Shown here: piece by piece, positions 30,424 to 38,624 of the stretch
Numbering within the stretch: the first letter of the stretch is position 1
How the letters are laid out: each line of letters opens with the position of its first letter
Assembly (NCBI RefSeq): GCF_011634835.1
Contig: NZ_SIRP01000001.1
Location: 2,335,679 to 2,399,678, forward strand
DNA length: 64,000 bases
DNA from: Isoptericola sp. BMS4
GTDB taxonomy: Bacteria > Actinomycetota > Actinomycetes > Actinomycetales > Cellulomonadaceae
Direction: 5' to 3'
Position numbers and translations under genes: made by a program
The notes under the pieces: model-generated
The model's database searches: none
The model's input: only the letters and a program-made list of their open reading frames with translations
Told to the model about the DNA's origin: nothing

Positions 30424-30487
30424 TTGCGCCATCGGGATGCGTGCTCCTATCGTTCCTGGCCAGTACCGATGTGATCCATCACATCGG
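30424..30487 (+). promoter_or_regulatory. Promoter and 22-bp inverted-repeat operator of the phosphoesterase gene
   Basis: TTGCGC (30424-30429), an 18-nt spacer and TATCGT (30448-30453) form a promoter with a start near 30460. Directly downstream, 30466-30487 is a perfect inverted repeat: arm CCGATGTGAT, two central C, arm ATCACATCGG. Such a position suits a repressor. The core TGTGA-N4-TCACA resembles a CRP-type half-site pair but with four, not six, central bases. Confidence 0.65.
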
Positions 30488-30536
30488 CGCCCGTCGCGCC
30501 GGCGGCGGAGGGTCCGGGGACGAGGAGGGTTCGACG

Positions 30537-32225
30537 ATGCACGCACCTCACGATCGACGCCGCACCACCGGCGGCGCGCTGACCGCCGCAGCGCTCGCGG
30601 CCGCGCTGGCGGCCGCGGGCGCTGCGCCCGCCGCTGCCAGCGCGGCGGAGGGTGGGTTCACCCAGCCGCGGCACGCCTTCGACGGGTTCGCCGGGGGAGC
30701 GGGGGCCACCGCGCCGGACGGCTGGCAGGTGACCTACGAGAACACCGACGGCATGGCCGACGGCTGGGCGGGCTGGTCGTTCCACACGCTGGACGAGGTC
30801 GTGGACCGTTGGGGCACCGACCTGCGCCAGGCGTTCACGCGGGCGCACGGCACGGTCGCCGTCGTCGAGAGCGACCAGAACCGCCCCGCCTCCGGGACGT
30901 TCACGTCCGGCCTGACGTCGCCGTCGTACCCGGTCGAGGCCGGGACGACGTACGAGCTGCGCTTCGACAGCCACTACCGCCAGGGCGGCGCCGGGTACGG
31001 GCAGACCGCGGACGTGCGGGTCGCCTTCGACACCGGTGAGACGCGCACGCTGCTCGAGTACTCGAACGACGCGGACGCGGACAACGCGGGCGGCACCGTC
31101 GAGTCGCGGCGCGAGGCACTCGCCTTCACCGTGCCCGCCGGCGCGAGCAGCGCCCAGGTCACCTGGTCGTACCGCAACAGCAGCAACAACTGGTACTGGA
31201 TGGTGGACAACGTCGAGCTCACCGAGCCGATGGGCGAGCCCGCGGCCGGACCCGTCACCACGATCGACGTGCTCAGCGACATCCAGGGCTCGGTCGGCAA
31301 CCGGCACCTGCGCGACGACGCCTTGCCGCTGCTGAACGGCCTGCCGGACCCTGCCGACCTGCTCGTGGTCAACGGCGACATCACCAGCAACGGCTCGCAG
31401 GCCCAGTACGACGCCTTCCAGGCCGCGTACGACGCCGCGGGCGGGCACGTCTCCGGCGAGATGCTCCCCACGATCGGCAACCACGAGTTCTACGGGTACG
31501 ACGGCTCCGACGTCTACCTGCAGAGGTTTCTCGACCAGTTCGGGCTCGGCGAGCCGTGGCAGGGGCGGGTGGTCGACGGCGTGCCCGTGCTCAGCATCGG
31601 CAGCGAAGGCTACGACTACGCGGCCCTCACCGGCAGCGGGCCGTTCGTGGAGCTCTCCGACGAGCAGTTCTCCTGGCTCACCGAGCGCCTCGCGTACTGG
31701 CGCGAGCAGGGCAGGCCCGTGCTGCTGTTCAGCCACGACGTGCTGCCGCGCAGCGTGTCGGGCACCTTCGCGAGCTTCTACCGCAACGACTTCGGTGCGG
31801 ACGACGAGCGGTTCCAGCGGCTCCTGCTGGACAACCCGAACGTCGTGCTGTTCACCTCCCACACCCACTGGCAGCTCCAGCGCGACGACTGGGCCGTCGA
31901 GTACCGCGGCACCGTCGGCGAGAACACCGCCGAGCGCGGCGTGCCCGTCGTCAACACCGGGGCGCTGACCACCGCCTACACCCTCAGCGGGGACTGGGGC
32001 GAGACCGGTGTCGCCGAGGAGACCGCCACCGGGCTGCGGGTCTCCGTGTACGACGACCGGGTGCGCGTGACGTCGTACGACTTCCTCACCGGCGACACGA
32101 TCGACCGGGTCGACCTACCCGTGCCGACCGGCGGCGGCGCGGACGCGCCGGGCCGGGGCCACGGCGGCAAGCCCGCGCGACCCGGCCCGCCCGACGGCTC
32201 CGGCCGGCCCGGCGACCTGCGCTGA
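30537..32225 (+). CDS. Secreted metallophosphoesterase (calcineurin-like)
   Basis: The 563-residue protein has a signal peptide (basic DRRR start, Ala-rich core, cut near AAAS-A-AE), an N-terminal beta-rich domain (about 50-230) with TFTSGLTSPSYPVEAGTTYEL, and a calcineurin-like phosphoesterase domain. Metal motifs are visible in order: SDIQG, NGDITSNG, GNHEFYG, FSHD and SHTHW. A Gly/Pro-rich tail ends it with no anchor, so it is likely released. ATG 30537 follows GAGGAGGG; an upstream in-frame start at 30441 would cover the promoter and operator. Substrate cannot be told; phosphodiesters or nucleotides are typical of the family. Confidence 0.9.
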   Translation: MHAPHDRRRTTGGALTAAALAAALAAAGAAPAAASAAEGGFTQPRHAFDGFAGGAGATAPDGWQVTYENTDGMADGWAGWSFHTLDEVVDRWGTDLRQAFTRAHGTVAVVESDQNRPASGTFTSGLTSPSYPVEAGTTYELRFDSHYRQGGAGYGQTADVRVAFDTGETRTLLEYSNDADADNAGGTVESRREALAFTVPAGASSAQVTWSYRNSSNNWYWMVDNVELTEPMGEPAAGPVTTIDVLSDIQGSVGNRHLRDDALPLLNGLPDPADLLVVNGDITSNGSQAQYDAFQAAYDAAGGHVSGEMLPTIGNHEFYGYDGSDVYLQRFLDQFGLGEPWQGRVVDGVPVLSIGSEGYDYAALTGSGPFVELSDEQFSWLTERLAYWREQGRPVLLFSHDVLPRSVSGTFASFYRNDFGADDERFQRLLLDNPNVVLFTSHTHWQLQRDDWAVEYRGTVGENTAERGVPVVNTGALTTAYTLSGDWGETGVAEETATGLRVSVYDDRVRVTSYDFLTGDTIDRVDLPVPTGGGADAPGRGHGGKPARPGPPDGSGRPGDLR

Positions 32226-32244
32226 CGTCAGGACACGGCATCGT

Positions 32245-32307
32245 CCCGGCGGGCGTCGTGCCCCCGCGCCGCACGGCGCCCGCCGGGCCCGAGGCACGCG
32301 TGCCTCG
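32245..32307 (+). terminator. Two hairpins after the phosphoesterase gene
   Basis: An 11-bp stem CCCGGCGGGCG/CGCCCGCCGGG (32245-32255 with 32277-32287) is followed by an 18-bp perfect palindrome (32290-32307, half-site CGAGGCACG). Together they should end the phosphoesterase transcript before the tRNA. The tRNA promoter appears to follow: TTGGGA (32309-32314) and TAATCT (32334-32339). Confidence 0.65.
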
Positions 32308-32363
32308 ATTGGGAGAATCCGCCCGCGCTGGGGTAATCTCTTCTCGGTTCGTTCGCGAGCCCA

Positions 32364-32425
<62 letters not shown>

Positions 32426-32437
<12 letters not shown>

Positions 32438-32624
32438 CCGTGTGATGTCTCAGGACATCGGGATGGCCCGGACCCACGTTTGTGGGTTCGGGCCATTGTC
32501 ATTTCTGGGTGCTGGTGCCGCGTGGCTGGTAGTCGCGGGTGAGGTCGATGGTGAGACACGCTATGCCGATGTCTTGAGACACCCCATTCCGATGTCCTGA
32601 GACTGGACACTGTCAGCCCGACCG
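32426..32624. mobile_element. IS481-type deletion derivative with 15-bp target duplication at the tRNA-Pro 3' end
   Basis: The element (32441-32609, 169 bp) has terminal inverted repeats of about 24 bp matching at 20 positions; both share GTCTCAGGACATCGG. Directly abutting both ends is CTGTCAGCCCGACCG (32426-32440 and 32610-32624), a 15-bp target duplication. On the minus strand the interior encodes the C-terminus of an IS481-family transposase, LTIDLTRDYQPRGTSTQK then TGA, joined directly to the left end, so the rest was deleted. A 13-bp hairpin (32467-32492) lies between the stop and the right end. The duplication kept the tRNA intact. Confidence 0.8.
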
Positions 32625-32625
32625 T

Positions 32626-32700
32626 TGTGATGTCTCAGGACATCGGGATGGCCCGGATACCCATGAGTGGATCCGGGTCATTCGTCGTTTCTGGGGGGAG
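32626..32700 (-). mobile_element. Second IS481-type right end, relic
   Basis: From 32626 the sequence again reads TGTGATGTCTCAGGACATCG and continues as the right end of the first element for about 75 bases, with a hairpin at 32648-32680 whose sequence has diverged but whose pairing is kept. No matching left end or 15-bp duplication was found, so this is an older, broken copy. Confidence 0.65.
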
Positions 32701-32914
32701 CGGCCGATACGTGTGGACGGCTTCGGGTGTGTCGTGCTCAGTGTGAGCGTCCGGCCCGGCCCGTGCGGGCCCGGAGACCTCCGTGGGCGGTCGTGGCGAT
32801 GTCGTGGCCGATGGGTCCGACGGGTTCGGTGAAGACATCGGTGGCGTGGGTGGTGACCGGTGCATCCGCTGGTTCACGCGCCTCCGAGGCGATTCCATTC
32901 GCACGTTCTGGCCG

Positions 32915-33064
32915 CCAACCCATTTCTGGAGGTTGGTGCGGCGTGGCTGGTCGTCGCGGGTGAGGTCGATGGTGAGCTCGCGAAGGATCTCGCCGGTGGC
33001 GGTGTTGACGACGCGCGTGTCGTGGGGCACCCGTCAGCGCGCGTGGGCGAGGTCCGTGGTCTCG
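32915..33064 (-). pseudogene. IS481-family transposase, C-terminal fragment
   Basis: On the minus strand the peptide RVVNTATGEILRELTIDL continues TRDDQP, the C-terminal signature of IS481 transposases. The DNA at 32921-32975 closely matches the coding part of the 169-bp element. The family stop TGA has become TGG, so the frame runs on into unrelated sequence, and an in-frame stop (33034-33036) interrupts it upstream. No catalytic DDE region remains. The stretch 32700-32915 holds no recognisable gene. Confidence 0.6.
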
Positions 33065-33182
33065 CGGTCGAGTGCGACGTGGCGATGGTCGATCACCATG
33101 CCGAGCGAGGACGTACCGACGCACACCCGGGCACAGAGCGGGCGACTGCTGGTCACGCGAGCACCGCGCCGTGCCCGGGTGG

Positions 33183-33809
33183 TCACGGCGCGGTGATGTC
33201 GACATCGGCGCCGTAGTCGTACAGGCGCCCCTGCGCCGTGGACCCGTCGGCGTCCGAGTACTCGACGGAGCGCAACCGCCCCTCGTCGTCGACCCACCAG
33301 GTCTCGGTCCGCTCCGACGACGTCAGCTCGTAGCCGGTCACGGCGACGCCGTCGACATCGCGCTCGCCGACCTCCTCGACCGAGGTCGCCGCGTCCGCCA
33401 GGTCCTCCTGGACCTGCGCCCAGTCCCACGCCCGGACGAGGTCCGGGAGCTCCTCGGCCGACGGCGGGCCGCCGTCCGGGTCGGCGGCCATCCCCGCGTC
33501 GTCGGTCCACACCTCGCGGCTGGTCGGCTCCTCGCTGTCCTCGGCGTAGGTGGCCAGCTCGAGCGCGGCGACAGCGCCGTCCTCGTACTCGATGGCGCCC
33601 TCGAAGCGCTGGCCGTCGTCGCTCTCGAACTCGAACCGCGCCGTCCCGGACTCGCGGATCGCCTCCGCGGTGCGGGCGCCGAGGGACTCAGCAGACTCCG
33701 GTTCCGGGCTGCACGCGGCCAGCAGGCCGGCCGTGCCGATCGCGCCGGCAGACGCCAGCACGAGCGAGCGGCGGATCCGGGTCGGCTGAGGTGTACGTCG
33801 CGAGATCAT
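33183..33809 (-). CDS. Putative lipoprotein
   Basis: The 208-residue protein has a basic start (MISRRTPQPTRIRRSL), a hydrophobic segment and a lipobox GLLAAC with Cys33, so it should be lipid-anchored outside the membrane. The mature part is acidic and beta-strand rich (GTARFEFESDDGQRFEG, TETWWVDDEGRLRSVEY), like the LolA/LppX-type shells of actinobacterial lipoproteins, but the match is by style only. TAGGGT (33821-33816 on -) lies 6 nt before ATG 33809, a leaderless start. Its 3' end borders the IS relics. Confidence 0.8.
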   Translation of the reverse strand: MISRRTPQPTRIRRSLVLASAGAIGTAGLLAACSPEPESAESLGARTAEAIRESGTARFEFESDDGQRFEGAIEYEDGAVAALELATYAEDSEEPTSREVWTDDAGMAADPDGGPPSAEELPDLVRAWDWAQVQEDLADAATSVEEVGERDVDGVAVTGYELTSSERTETWWVDDEGRLRSVEYSDADGSTAQGRLYDYGADVDITAP

Positions 33810-34184
33810 CTCCCGACCCTAGCCGCCGCCGGAGCCGTGAGCAGGCGCGACGCAGGCGGCCGGGGCCAAGGGAGGCGTGGCCGCCCGGTCGGCCGAGCCG
33901 ATGAGAGTAGTCCGTCACCTCAGGGCGCAGTGTGCTGTCGCTCAGGGACACTCGATGTCGCCGACGCGGAGGGTGGCGTAGGCACGCACGGCCCTCGCGC
34001 CGGTGAAGGACCCGTTCCACATCACGAGGAACCTGATGCAGCCCACCGAGCGCGGCGGCGCGGCGGCCCTGACGACGCCCCGTGCCGGCGAGCACCACGA
34101 GATGCGACCGAGCGGTGTCGTGGTCAGGCTGGGACCGGCGGACGTCGTGACCGGCCGCCGGACCCGACGGGAGAGGAGCACACG
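33810..34184. other. 375-bp region without a clear gene
   Basis: Between the lipoprotein and the gene at 34185 there is no frame I can assign. On the minus strand 33942-34080 reads a protein-like stretch (GCIRFLVMWNGSFTG, then RAYATLRVGDIEC) that could be the tail of a decayed gene, but it has no own start and continues upstream as the antisense of the next gene. I see no promoter I trust. Confidence 0.3.
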
Positions 34185-34454
34185 GTGCCTCGACGAGACC
34201 CCGGCCCGAGCGTGAAGGACGACGAGCTCTACGAGGAGCTGCGCGACGAGGGCAACAGCAAGGAGAAGGCGGCCCGGATCGCGAACGCCGCGGCCGCGCG
34301 TGGCCGTGGCTCCGTGGGCCGCAAGGGCGGCCGGTCCGGAGCCTACGAGGACTGGACGGTCGACGAGCTGCGCAAGCGCGCCTCCGAGATCGGCATCGAG
34401 GGGCGTTCCAGCATGCGCAAGGGCGAGCTGATCGACGCCCTGCGGTCGCACTGA
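34185..34454 (+). CDS. Small SAP-like / Rho N-terminal-like protein
   Basis: The 89-residue basic protein begins VPRRDPGPSVKDDELYEELRDEG, has KEKAARIANAAAARGR and RKGGRS in the middle, and ends with a Rho-N/SAP-like helix-extended-helix (WTVDELRKRASEIGIEGRSSMRKGELIDALR). The type is common in actinobacteria as a short plasmid- or stress-associated protein; nucleic acid binding is inferred from the fold. GTG 34185 follows AGGAG at five bases. Function is unknown. Confidence 0.8.
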   Translation: MPRRDPGPSVKDDELYEELRDEGNSKEKAARIANAAAARGRGSVGRKGGRSGAYEDWTVDELRKRASEIGIEGRSSMRKGELIDALRSH

Positions 34455-34459
34455 CGAAC

Positions 34460-34516
34460 CACCGCGAGGGTCGCGGGCCCGCCGCTGGGGAGTGCGGGCC
34501 CGCGACCCTCGCGGTG
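34460..34516 (+). terminator. Perfect 23-bp hairpin after the SAP-like gene
   Basis: Bases 34460-34482 pair perfectly with 34494-34516 around an 11-base loop. It starts six bases after the stop at 34454. No U-run follows. It is one of the strongest hairpins in the window and should isolate this gene from the YCII-sigma pair. Confidence 0.85.
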
Positions 34517-34606
34517 CTTCGTGGGTCGATGTCGAGAACCGCGCCACGGCTCCGTCCCCGGGACGTCGGCGGTGACACGCACCGCCCGGGAACGGAGGAT
34601 GGACCC

Positions 34607-35020
34607 ATGGCCAAGTACCTGCTGCTGAAGCACTACCGTGGCAACCCGGAGCCGGTCCCCGGCACCGACGTGCCGATGGACCGGTGGTCCCCGGACGAGA
34701 TCAGCGAGCACGTCGCGTTCATGGAGCGCGTCGCGGACGACCTCAGGGAGCGCGGGGAGTTCGTCGACGCGCAGGCGCTGTCGCCGCGGGGCACGTTCGT
34801 GCGCTACGACGGCGAGGGGCGCCCGCCCGTCACCGACGGCCCGTTCGCCGAGACGAAGGACCTCGTCGCGGGGTGGATGGTGATCGACGTCGACTCGCAG
34901 GAGCGCGCCCACGAGGCCGCGGCGCACCTCTCCTCGGCCCCGGGCCCGGGCGGTCGGCCGCTGTTCGAGTGGATCGAGGTGCGCCCGTTCCTCACCGACG
35001 CCGGCGAGGTCACGGGGTGA
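34607..35020 (+). CDS. YCII-related (DGPF) protein, partner of ECF42 sigma factor
   Basis: The 137-residue protein has the YCII fold with the DGPF signature (PPVTDGPFAETKDLVAGWMVIDVDS, residues about 72-96) and ends LFEWIEVRPF. DGPF proteins are encoded next to group 42 ECF sigma factors and are thought to be linked to their activity; their chemistry is not settled. ATG 34607 follows GGAGG. GTGA overlap with the sigma gene shows coupling. Confidence 0.9.
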   Translation: MAKYLLLKHYRGNPEPVPGTDVPMDRWSPDEISEHVAFMERVADDLRERGEFVDAQALSPRGTFVRYDGEGRPPVTDGPFAETKDLVAGWMVIDVDSQERAHEAAAHLSSAPGPGGRPLFEWIEVRPFLTDAGEVTG

Positions 35021-36210
35021 CCGGCCCCTGTCTGCGGGACGAGCAGCTCAAGGAGCTCGTCCCGCAGGTGCTCGGGGCCCTGGTGCGCCGCGGCGCCGAC
35101 TTCGCGTCGGGCGAGGACGCCGTCCAGGAGGCCCTGGTCGAGGCCGTGCGGCGCTGGCCGGCCGGCGGTGTCCCGGCAGAGCCGAAGGCCTGGCTCGTCA
35201 CCGTCGCGTGGCGCAAGTTCCTCGACGCGCGGCGGGCGGCGTCGGCCCGTGCGCAGCGCGAGGTCCGCGTGAGCCTGGAGCCGCCGTCGGGCCCGACGGA
35301 GCAGGGGGACGACACCCTCCTGCTGCTCAGCAGGTGCTGCCACCCGGCCCTGTCGCCGTCCTCGGCGGTGGCGCTGACGCTGCGTGCCGTGGGGGGACTC
35401 ACGACGGCGCAGATCGCCCAGGCGTTCCTCGTGCCGGAGGCGACGATGGCGCAGCGGATCTCGCGCGCCAAGCGGACCGTGACGGGGGAGCGCTTCGGGG
35501 TCCCGGGGGACGCGCGCGCCGTGCTGCGCGTGCTGTACCTGATGTTCGACCGCGGGTTCACCGACGGTCCGGCGGGCGCCGTCGACCTCGCCGCCGAGGC
35601 GATCCGGCTGACGCGGCAGCTCGTCGGCGCGTCGCACGGCCCGGAGCGCGACGACCCGGAGGCGGCCGGCCTGCTGGCGCTCCTCCTGCTGCACCACGCC
35701 CGGCGGGACGCGCGCACCACGGCATCGGGCGAGCTCGTGACGCTCGCCGAGCAGGACCGCGCCCTGTGGGACACGGCCATGGTCGCCGAGGGCGTCGCCC
35801 TGCTGCGGGGCGCGCTCGCCCGCGACCGCCTCGGGCCCTACCAGGCGCAGGCCGCGATCGCCGCCCTGCACGACGACGCCGCGACGTGGGAGGAGACCGA
35901 CTGGCCGCAGATCCTCGAGTGGTACGACGAGCTCGTGGCCCTCGAGCCCCGCAACCCGGCGGTCGGGCTCAACCGCGCGGTCGCCGTCGGCCACGTCGAC
36001 GGCCCGCTCGCCGGGCTGCGCCTCGTGGAGGGCCTGGCGCCGGACCTGCCGCGGCGGGACGCGACGGCGGCCTACCTGCACGAGCGGGCGGGGAACCTGG
36101 CCGAGGCGGCGAGGCTGTACGCCGCGGCGGCGGACGCCGCGACGAGCAGCCCGGAGCGGACGCACCTCACGGTGCAGGCGGGCCGCCTGCACCACGCCAC
36201 CCGGCGCTGA
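35017..36210 (+). CDS. ECF42-type RNA polymerase sigma factor with C-terminal TPR-like extension
   Basis: The 397-residue protein has sigma region 2 near the start (GEDAVQEALVEAVRRWP near 30), region 4 (GLTTAQIAQAFLVPEATMAQRISRAKRT near 128), then a long helical extension with LYLMFDRGF and a repeat-like part (NPAVGLNRAVAVGHVDGPLAG). This extension is characteristic of ECF42 factors, which lack a classical anti-sigma. It overlaps the YCII gene by GTGA. A target promoter was not recognised, so autoregulation cannot be judged. Confidence 0.9.
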   Translation: MTGPCLRDEQLKELVPQVLGALVRRGADFASGEDAVQEALVEAVRRWPAGGVPAEPKAWLVTVAWRKFLDARRAASARAQREVRVSLEPPSGPTEQGDDTLLLLSRCCHPALSPSSAVALTLRAVGGLTTAQIAQAFLVPEATMAQRISRAKRTVTGERFGVPGDARAVLRVLYLMFDRGFTDGPAGAVDLAAEAIRLTRQLVGASHGPERDDPEAAGLLALLLLHHARRDARTTASGELVTLAEQDRALWDTAMVAEGVALLRGALARDRLGPYQAQAAIAALHDDAATWEETDWPQILEWYDELVALEPRNPAVGLNRAVAVGHVDGPLAGLRLVEGLAPDLPRRDATAAYLHERAGNLAEAARLYAAAADAATSSPERTHLTVQAGRLHHATRR

Positions 36211-36225
36211 CCCGTCGCACGCAGG

Positions 36226-36837
36226 TCAGGCGGCCGGGGGAGCGGCAGGCAGCCGCAGGCGGTACCACCGCGGCCGCGTGCGGTTCATCGGCCAGCCGAG
36301 CCCGGCGGTGTCCGCGTCACGCACGTCGTCCAGCTCCTAGCCCTCGAACGCGGCCACGACCTCGGCCTCGCCGACGCCCTCGACCAGGCGCCGCCACCGG
36401 GTGGGCCCGAAGGCGAGCATGAGTACGGTGGCGCCGGGCGAGGCGAGGGCTGTGACGCCGCGTGCCTCGGCGGCCCGGGAGGCGGGGTCGAGGCCCTGGA
36501 AGCAACCGATGTCGACGAACAGGTCGAAGGACCCCAGGCCGGCCGCCGGAAGGTCGGTGACGTCACCGACCACGTAGGTCACGCCCGGGCTCCCGCGGCG
36601 CCGCGCAGCCTCGATCGCGCGAGGCACGACGTCGATCCCGACGGCGTCCCAGCCGCGGCGCGCCAGCTCGGGGGTGTACTGGCCGCGCCCGCACCCGAGG
36701 TCGAGCGCCCGGCCGAGGGGCCGCGTGCGGTCCGCCTCCTCGCGGTCGAGCACGGCGGCGACGCTGGGCGCGGCGGCCTCGGCGTACCCCTCCCACGGCG
36801 TGATGCCGAGCCGGTACATGCGCGTGTACTTCGTCAC
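36226..36837 (-). pseudogene. Class I SAM-dependent methyltransferase interrupted by an in-frame TAG
   Basis: From GTG 36837 the frame gives MTKYTRMYRLGITPWEGY, the SAM motif RALDLGCGRGQYTPELA, IDVVPRAIEAARRR, and VGDVTDLPA, then meets TAG at 36337-36339 after FEG (167 codons). Without any shift the same frame continues 36 codons to TGA 36226-36228 with gene-like sequence ending RPRWYRLRLPAAPP, which looks like the normal end of this methyltransferase type. A single TGG to TAG change would explain it. It may be a pseudogene, a shortened active enzyme, a readthrough case or a sequencing error. Confidence 0.7.
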
Positions 36838-36889
36838 GCCCCCCAGTGCACCACGCGGCGGCGCGCACGGCGCCACGGCCGCGGCGCGG

Positions 36890-37330
36890 TCACCCGCAGC
36901 TGTCGCAGACCCCGGTCGCGGGCAGCGCCATGAAGCACGTCGGGCAGACGGCGACGACGGGCTCCGGGGCCGCCTGCTTGCGGGCGGGGGCGCTCGCGGC
37001 CCGGCGCCGGGGCTGCGCCGTGCGCCGCGGGGCGGCCGCGGCGCGGGCAGCGACGGGCGCGGTGGCCTCGAAGCCGCACTTGCGCAGGATCGCGACGGCG
37101 TCGACCTTGGCGTCGACGAGCTCCTCGGCGGCGGCGGGGCGGCCCGTCGCGTACCGGTGGGCGACGCCGAGGATCGCCTTGGAGTCGTACGTCCGCCCCT
37201 CGTGGACGAGGGTGTAGCCCGGGGCCGGGGTGTAGCCGTAGACGCCGACGAACGCGTCGGCCCCCCGGTCGTCGTGCTCCTCGATCGCTCGGAGGATGTG
37301 CTGGCGCGTCACGCTCGAGAAGGTAGCCAC
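36890..37330 (-). CDS. ScoMcrA head-domain-like protein with C-terminal zinc ribbon
   Basis: The 146-residue protein has an N-terminal domain (FSSVTRQHILRAIEEHDDRGAD, then TYDSKAILGVAHRYATG) like the head domain of ScoMcrA, a type IV restriction enzyme. An Ala/Arg-rich linker and a CPTC...CDSC zinc-ribbon pair end the protein. There is no HNH nuclease or SRA domain, so restriction activity is not expected. TAGCCT lies 7 nt before GTG 37330, so the mRNA is probably leaderless. Its function is unknown; DNA or regulator binding is a guess. Confidence 0.75.
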   Translation of the reverse strand: MATFSSVTRQHILRAIEEHDDRGADAFVGVYGYTPAPGYTLVHEGRTYDSKAILGVAHRYATGRPAAAEELVDAKVDAVAILRKCGFEATAPVAARAAAAPRRTAQPRRRAASAPARKQAAPEPVVAVCPTCFMALPATGVCDSCG

Positions 37331-37400
37331 GGGTCCCAGGCTAGTCGCGCCGGAGCACGCCGAGAGCCGCTTCGGCGCGACTGTGGCGAGGACCGCACCG

Positions 37401-38408
37401 TCAGTACCCGGCGGTCGGGTCGACGACGCCCTCGAGGCCGTCTCCGGCCACGAACCGGGCGAGGTTGCGCTCGACGCGCCGGCGCAGCAGCGGGTCGACC
37501 ATCTCCGGGGTGTCCGCCGTGTGCGGGGTCACCAGCGCGGTCGGCAGGTCCCACAGGGGGTGCCCGTCGGGCAGCGGCTCGGGGTCGGTGACGTCGAGCG
37601 CGGCCGCGCCGAGGTGCCCCGAGCGCAGCGCCGCGACCAGGGCGTCGGTGTCGACGAGCGCGCCGCGGGCGACATTGACCAGGGTCGCGCCGGGTCGCAT
37701 CGCGGCGATCTCGGCCGGGCCGAGCAGGGCGCGGGTCCGGGGCGTGAGGGCCGCGGCCAGCACGACGACGTCGGCGCGTGCCAGCTCCTCGATCAGCGTC
37801 GAGGCGAGCTGGTCGCCCGCCACCACCCGGTCGGCGCCCGGCACCGCGACGGGGTGACGTCGCACCACGGTGGTGCGGGCGCGGAACGGCGCGAGCAGGC
37901 GGAGGAACGCGCGGGCGATGCCGCCGGCCCCCACGACGAGCACCCGGGCGTCGTACAGCGACGTCCCGGCCTCGTCGCCCCACGTGCGGGCGCGCGCCCG
38001 CTCGGGCAGGCGGCGCAGCGCGGCGAGCGTGAGGGCGAGGGCGTGCTCCGCGACCGGCTCGGCGAAGGCGCCCTTGGCGGACGTCCACGTGACGCCGCCG
38101 GCCCGCCCGTCGATGAGGCCCGCCTCCAGAGCGGCGTCCACGCCCGCGGACGGCAGCTGAACCCACCGCGTGCGCGGCGCGGCCGCCAGCGTCTCGCCGA
38201 GGCCGGCCACGCCCAGCGGCCCGAACCAGACCAGCCCCTCGGTCCGCGGCCCGACGGGCACGAGCCGTGCCCCGGCGTCGGTCACGGCCCGCGCCGCCCA
38301 CGGTGGCGCCTCGGGCGCGACGGTGACGCCCGGGCCCGCGGTCCCGGCGCTCACGTGCCGTGGCCCCGGCCCGTCGGGGGCCGGGTGGGTCGAGTCCTGC
38401 ATCGTCAC
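37401..38408 (-). CDS. D-isomer-specific 2-hydroxyacid dehydrogenase
   Basis: The 335-residue protein has the NAD-binding motif VLVVGAGGIARAFLRLL in mid-protein, the arginine region NVARGALVDTDALVAAL, and the His region LVTPHTADTPEM. The family reduces 2-keto acids (phosphoglycerate, glyoxylate and others); the substrate is not evident. The usual GxGxxG reads GAGGIA. GTG 38408 follows GAGGAGACG; the frame extends upstream without family-like sequence. It stands alone. Confidence 0.88.
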   Translation of the reverse strand: MTMQDSTHPAPDGPGPRHVSAGTAGPGVTVAPEAPPWAARAVTDAGARLVPVGPRTEGLVWFGPLGVAGLGETLAAAPRTRWVQLPSAGVDAALEAGLIDGRAGGVTWTSAKGAFAEPVAEHALALTLAALRRLPERARARTWGDEAGTSLYDARVLVVGAGGIARAFLRLLAPFRARTTVVRRHPVAVPGADRVVAGDQLASTLIEELARADVVVLAAALTPRTRALLGPAEIAAMRPGATLVNVARGALVDTDALVAALRSGHLGAAALDVTDPEPLPDGHPLWDLPTALVTPHTADTPEMVDPLLRRRVERNLARFVAGDGLEGVVDPTAGY

Positions 38409-38624
38409 CGCTGGCGTCTCCTCGCTCGTCCTGCGTCGTCGGCCGTCCGCTCGTCCCCGGGTGCCGGGGAGCGGACGCGGTCCGGGGAGATGATCACACA
38501 TCCGCCCGAGGAGGCCGTGCCCTGGGCCCGGGCTCCGGTCCCGGCGCCGCGAACCGGTGGGCGGCGCACGCCGACGCACGGGCCGGGGCCGGGCAGGGCG
38601 GCGGACGGGCGCGGCGCCGCTCGC

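Noticed and set aside
30441-30536. Upstream start for the phosphoesterase
   Set aside because: It would put the -10 box and operator inside the coding region and hide the signal peptide behind 32 polar residues.
32700-32915. A gene within the IS debris
   Set aside because: Frames here are short, lack starts with ribosome sites and have no recognisable domain.
34460-34516. 23-bp perfect inverted repeat as a transposon end
   Set aside because: It is a single hairpin right after a stop codon with no flanking duplication; a terminator explains it.
33942-34547. Minus-strand 201-codon frame
   Set aside because: Mostly antisense to the SAP-like gene at 34185. The last 45 codons look protein-like but have no start of their own; noted only as a possible decayed tail.
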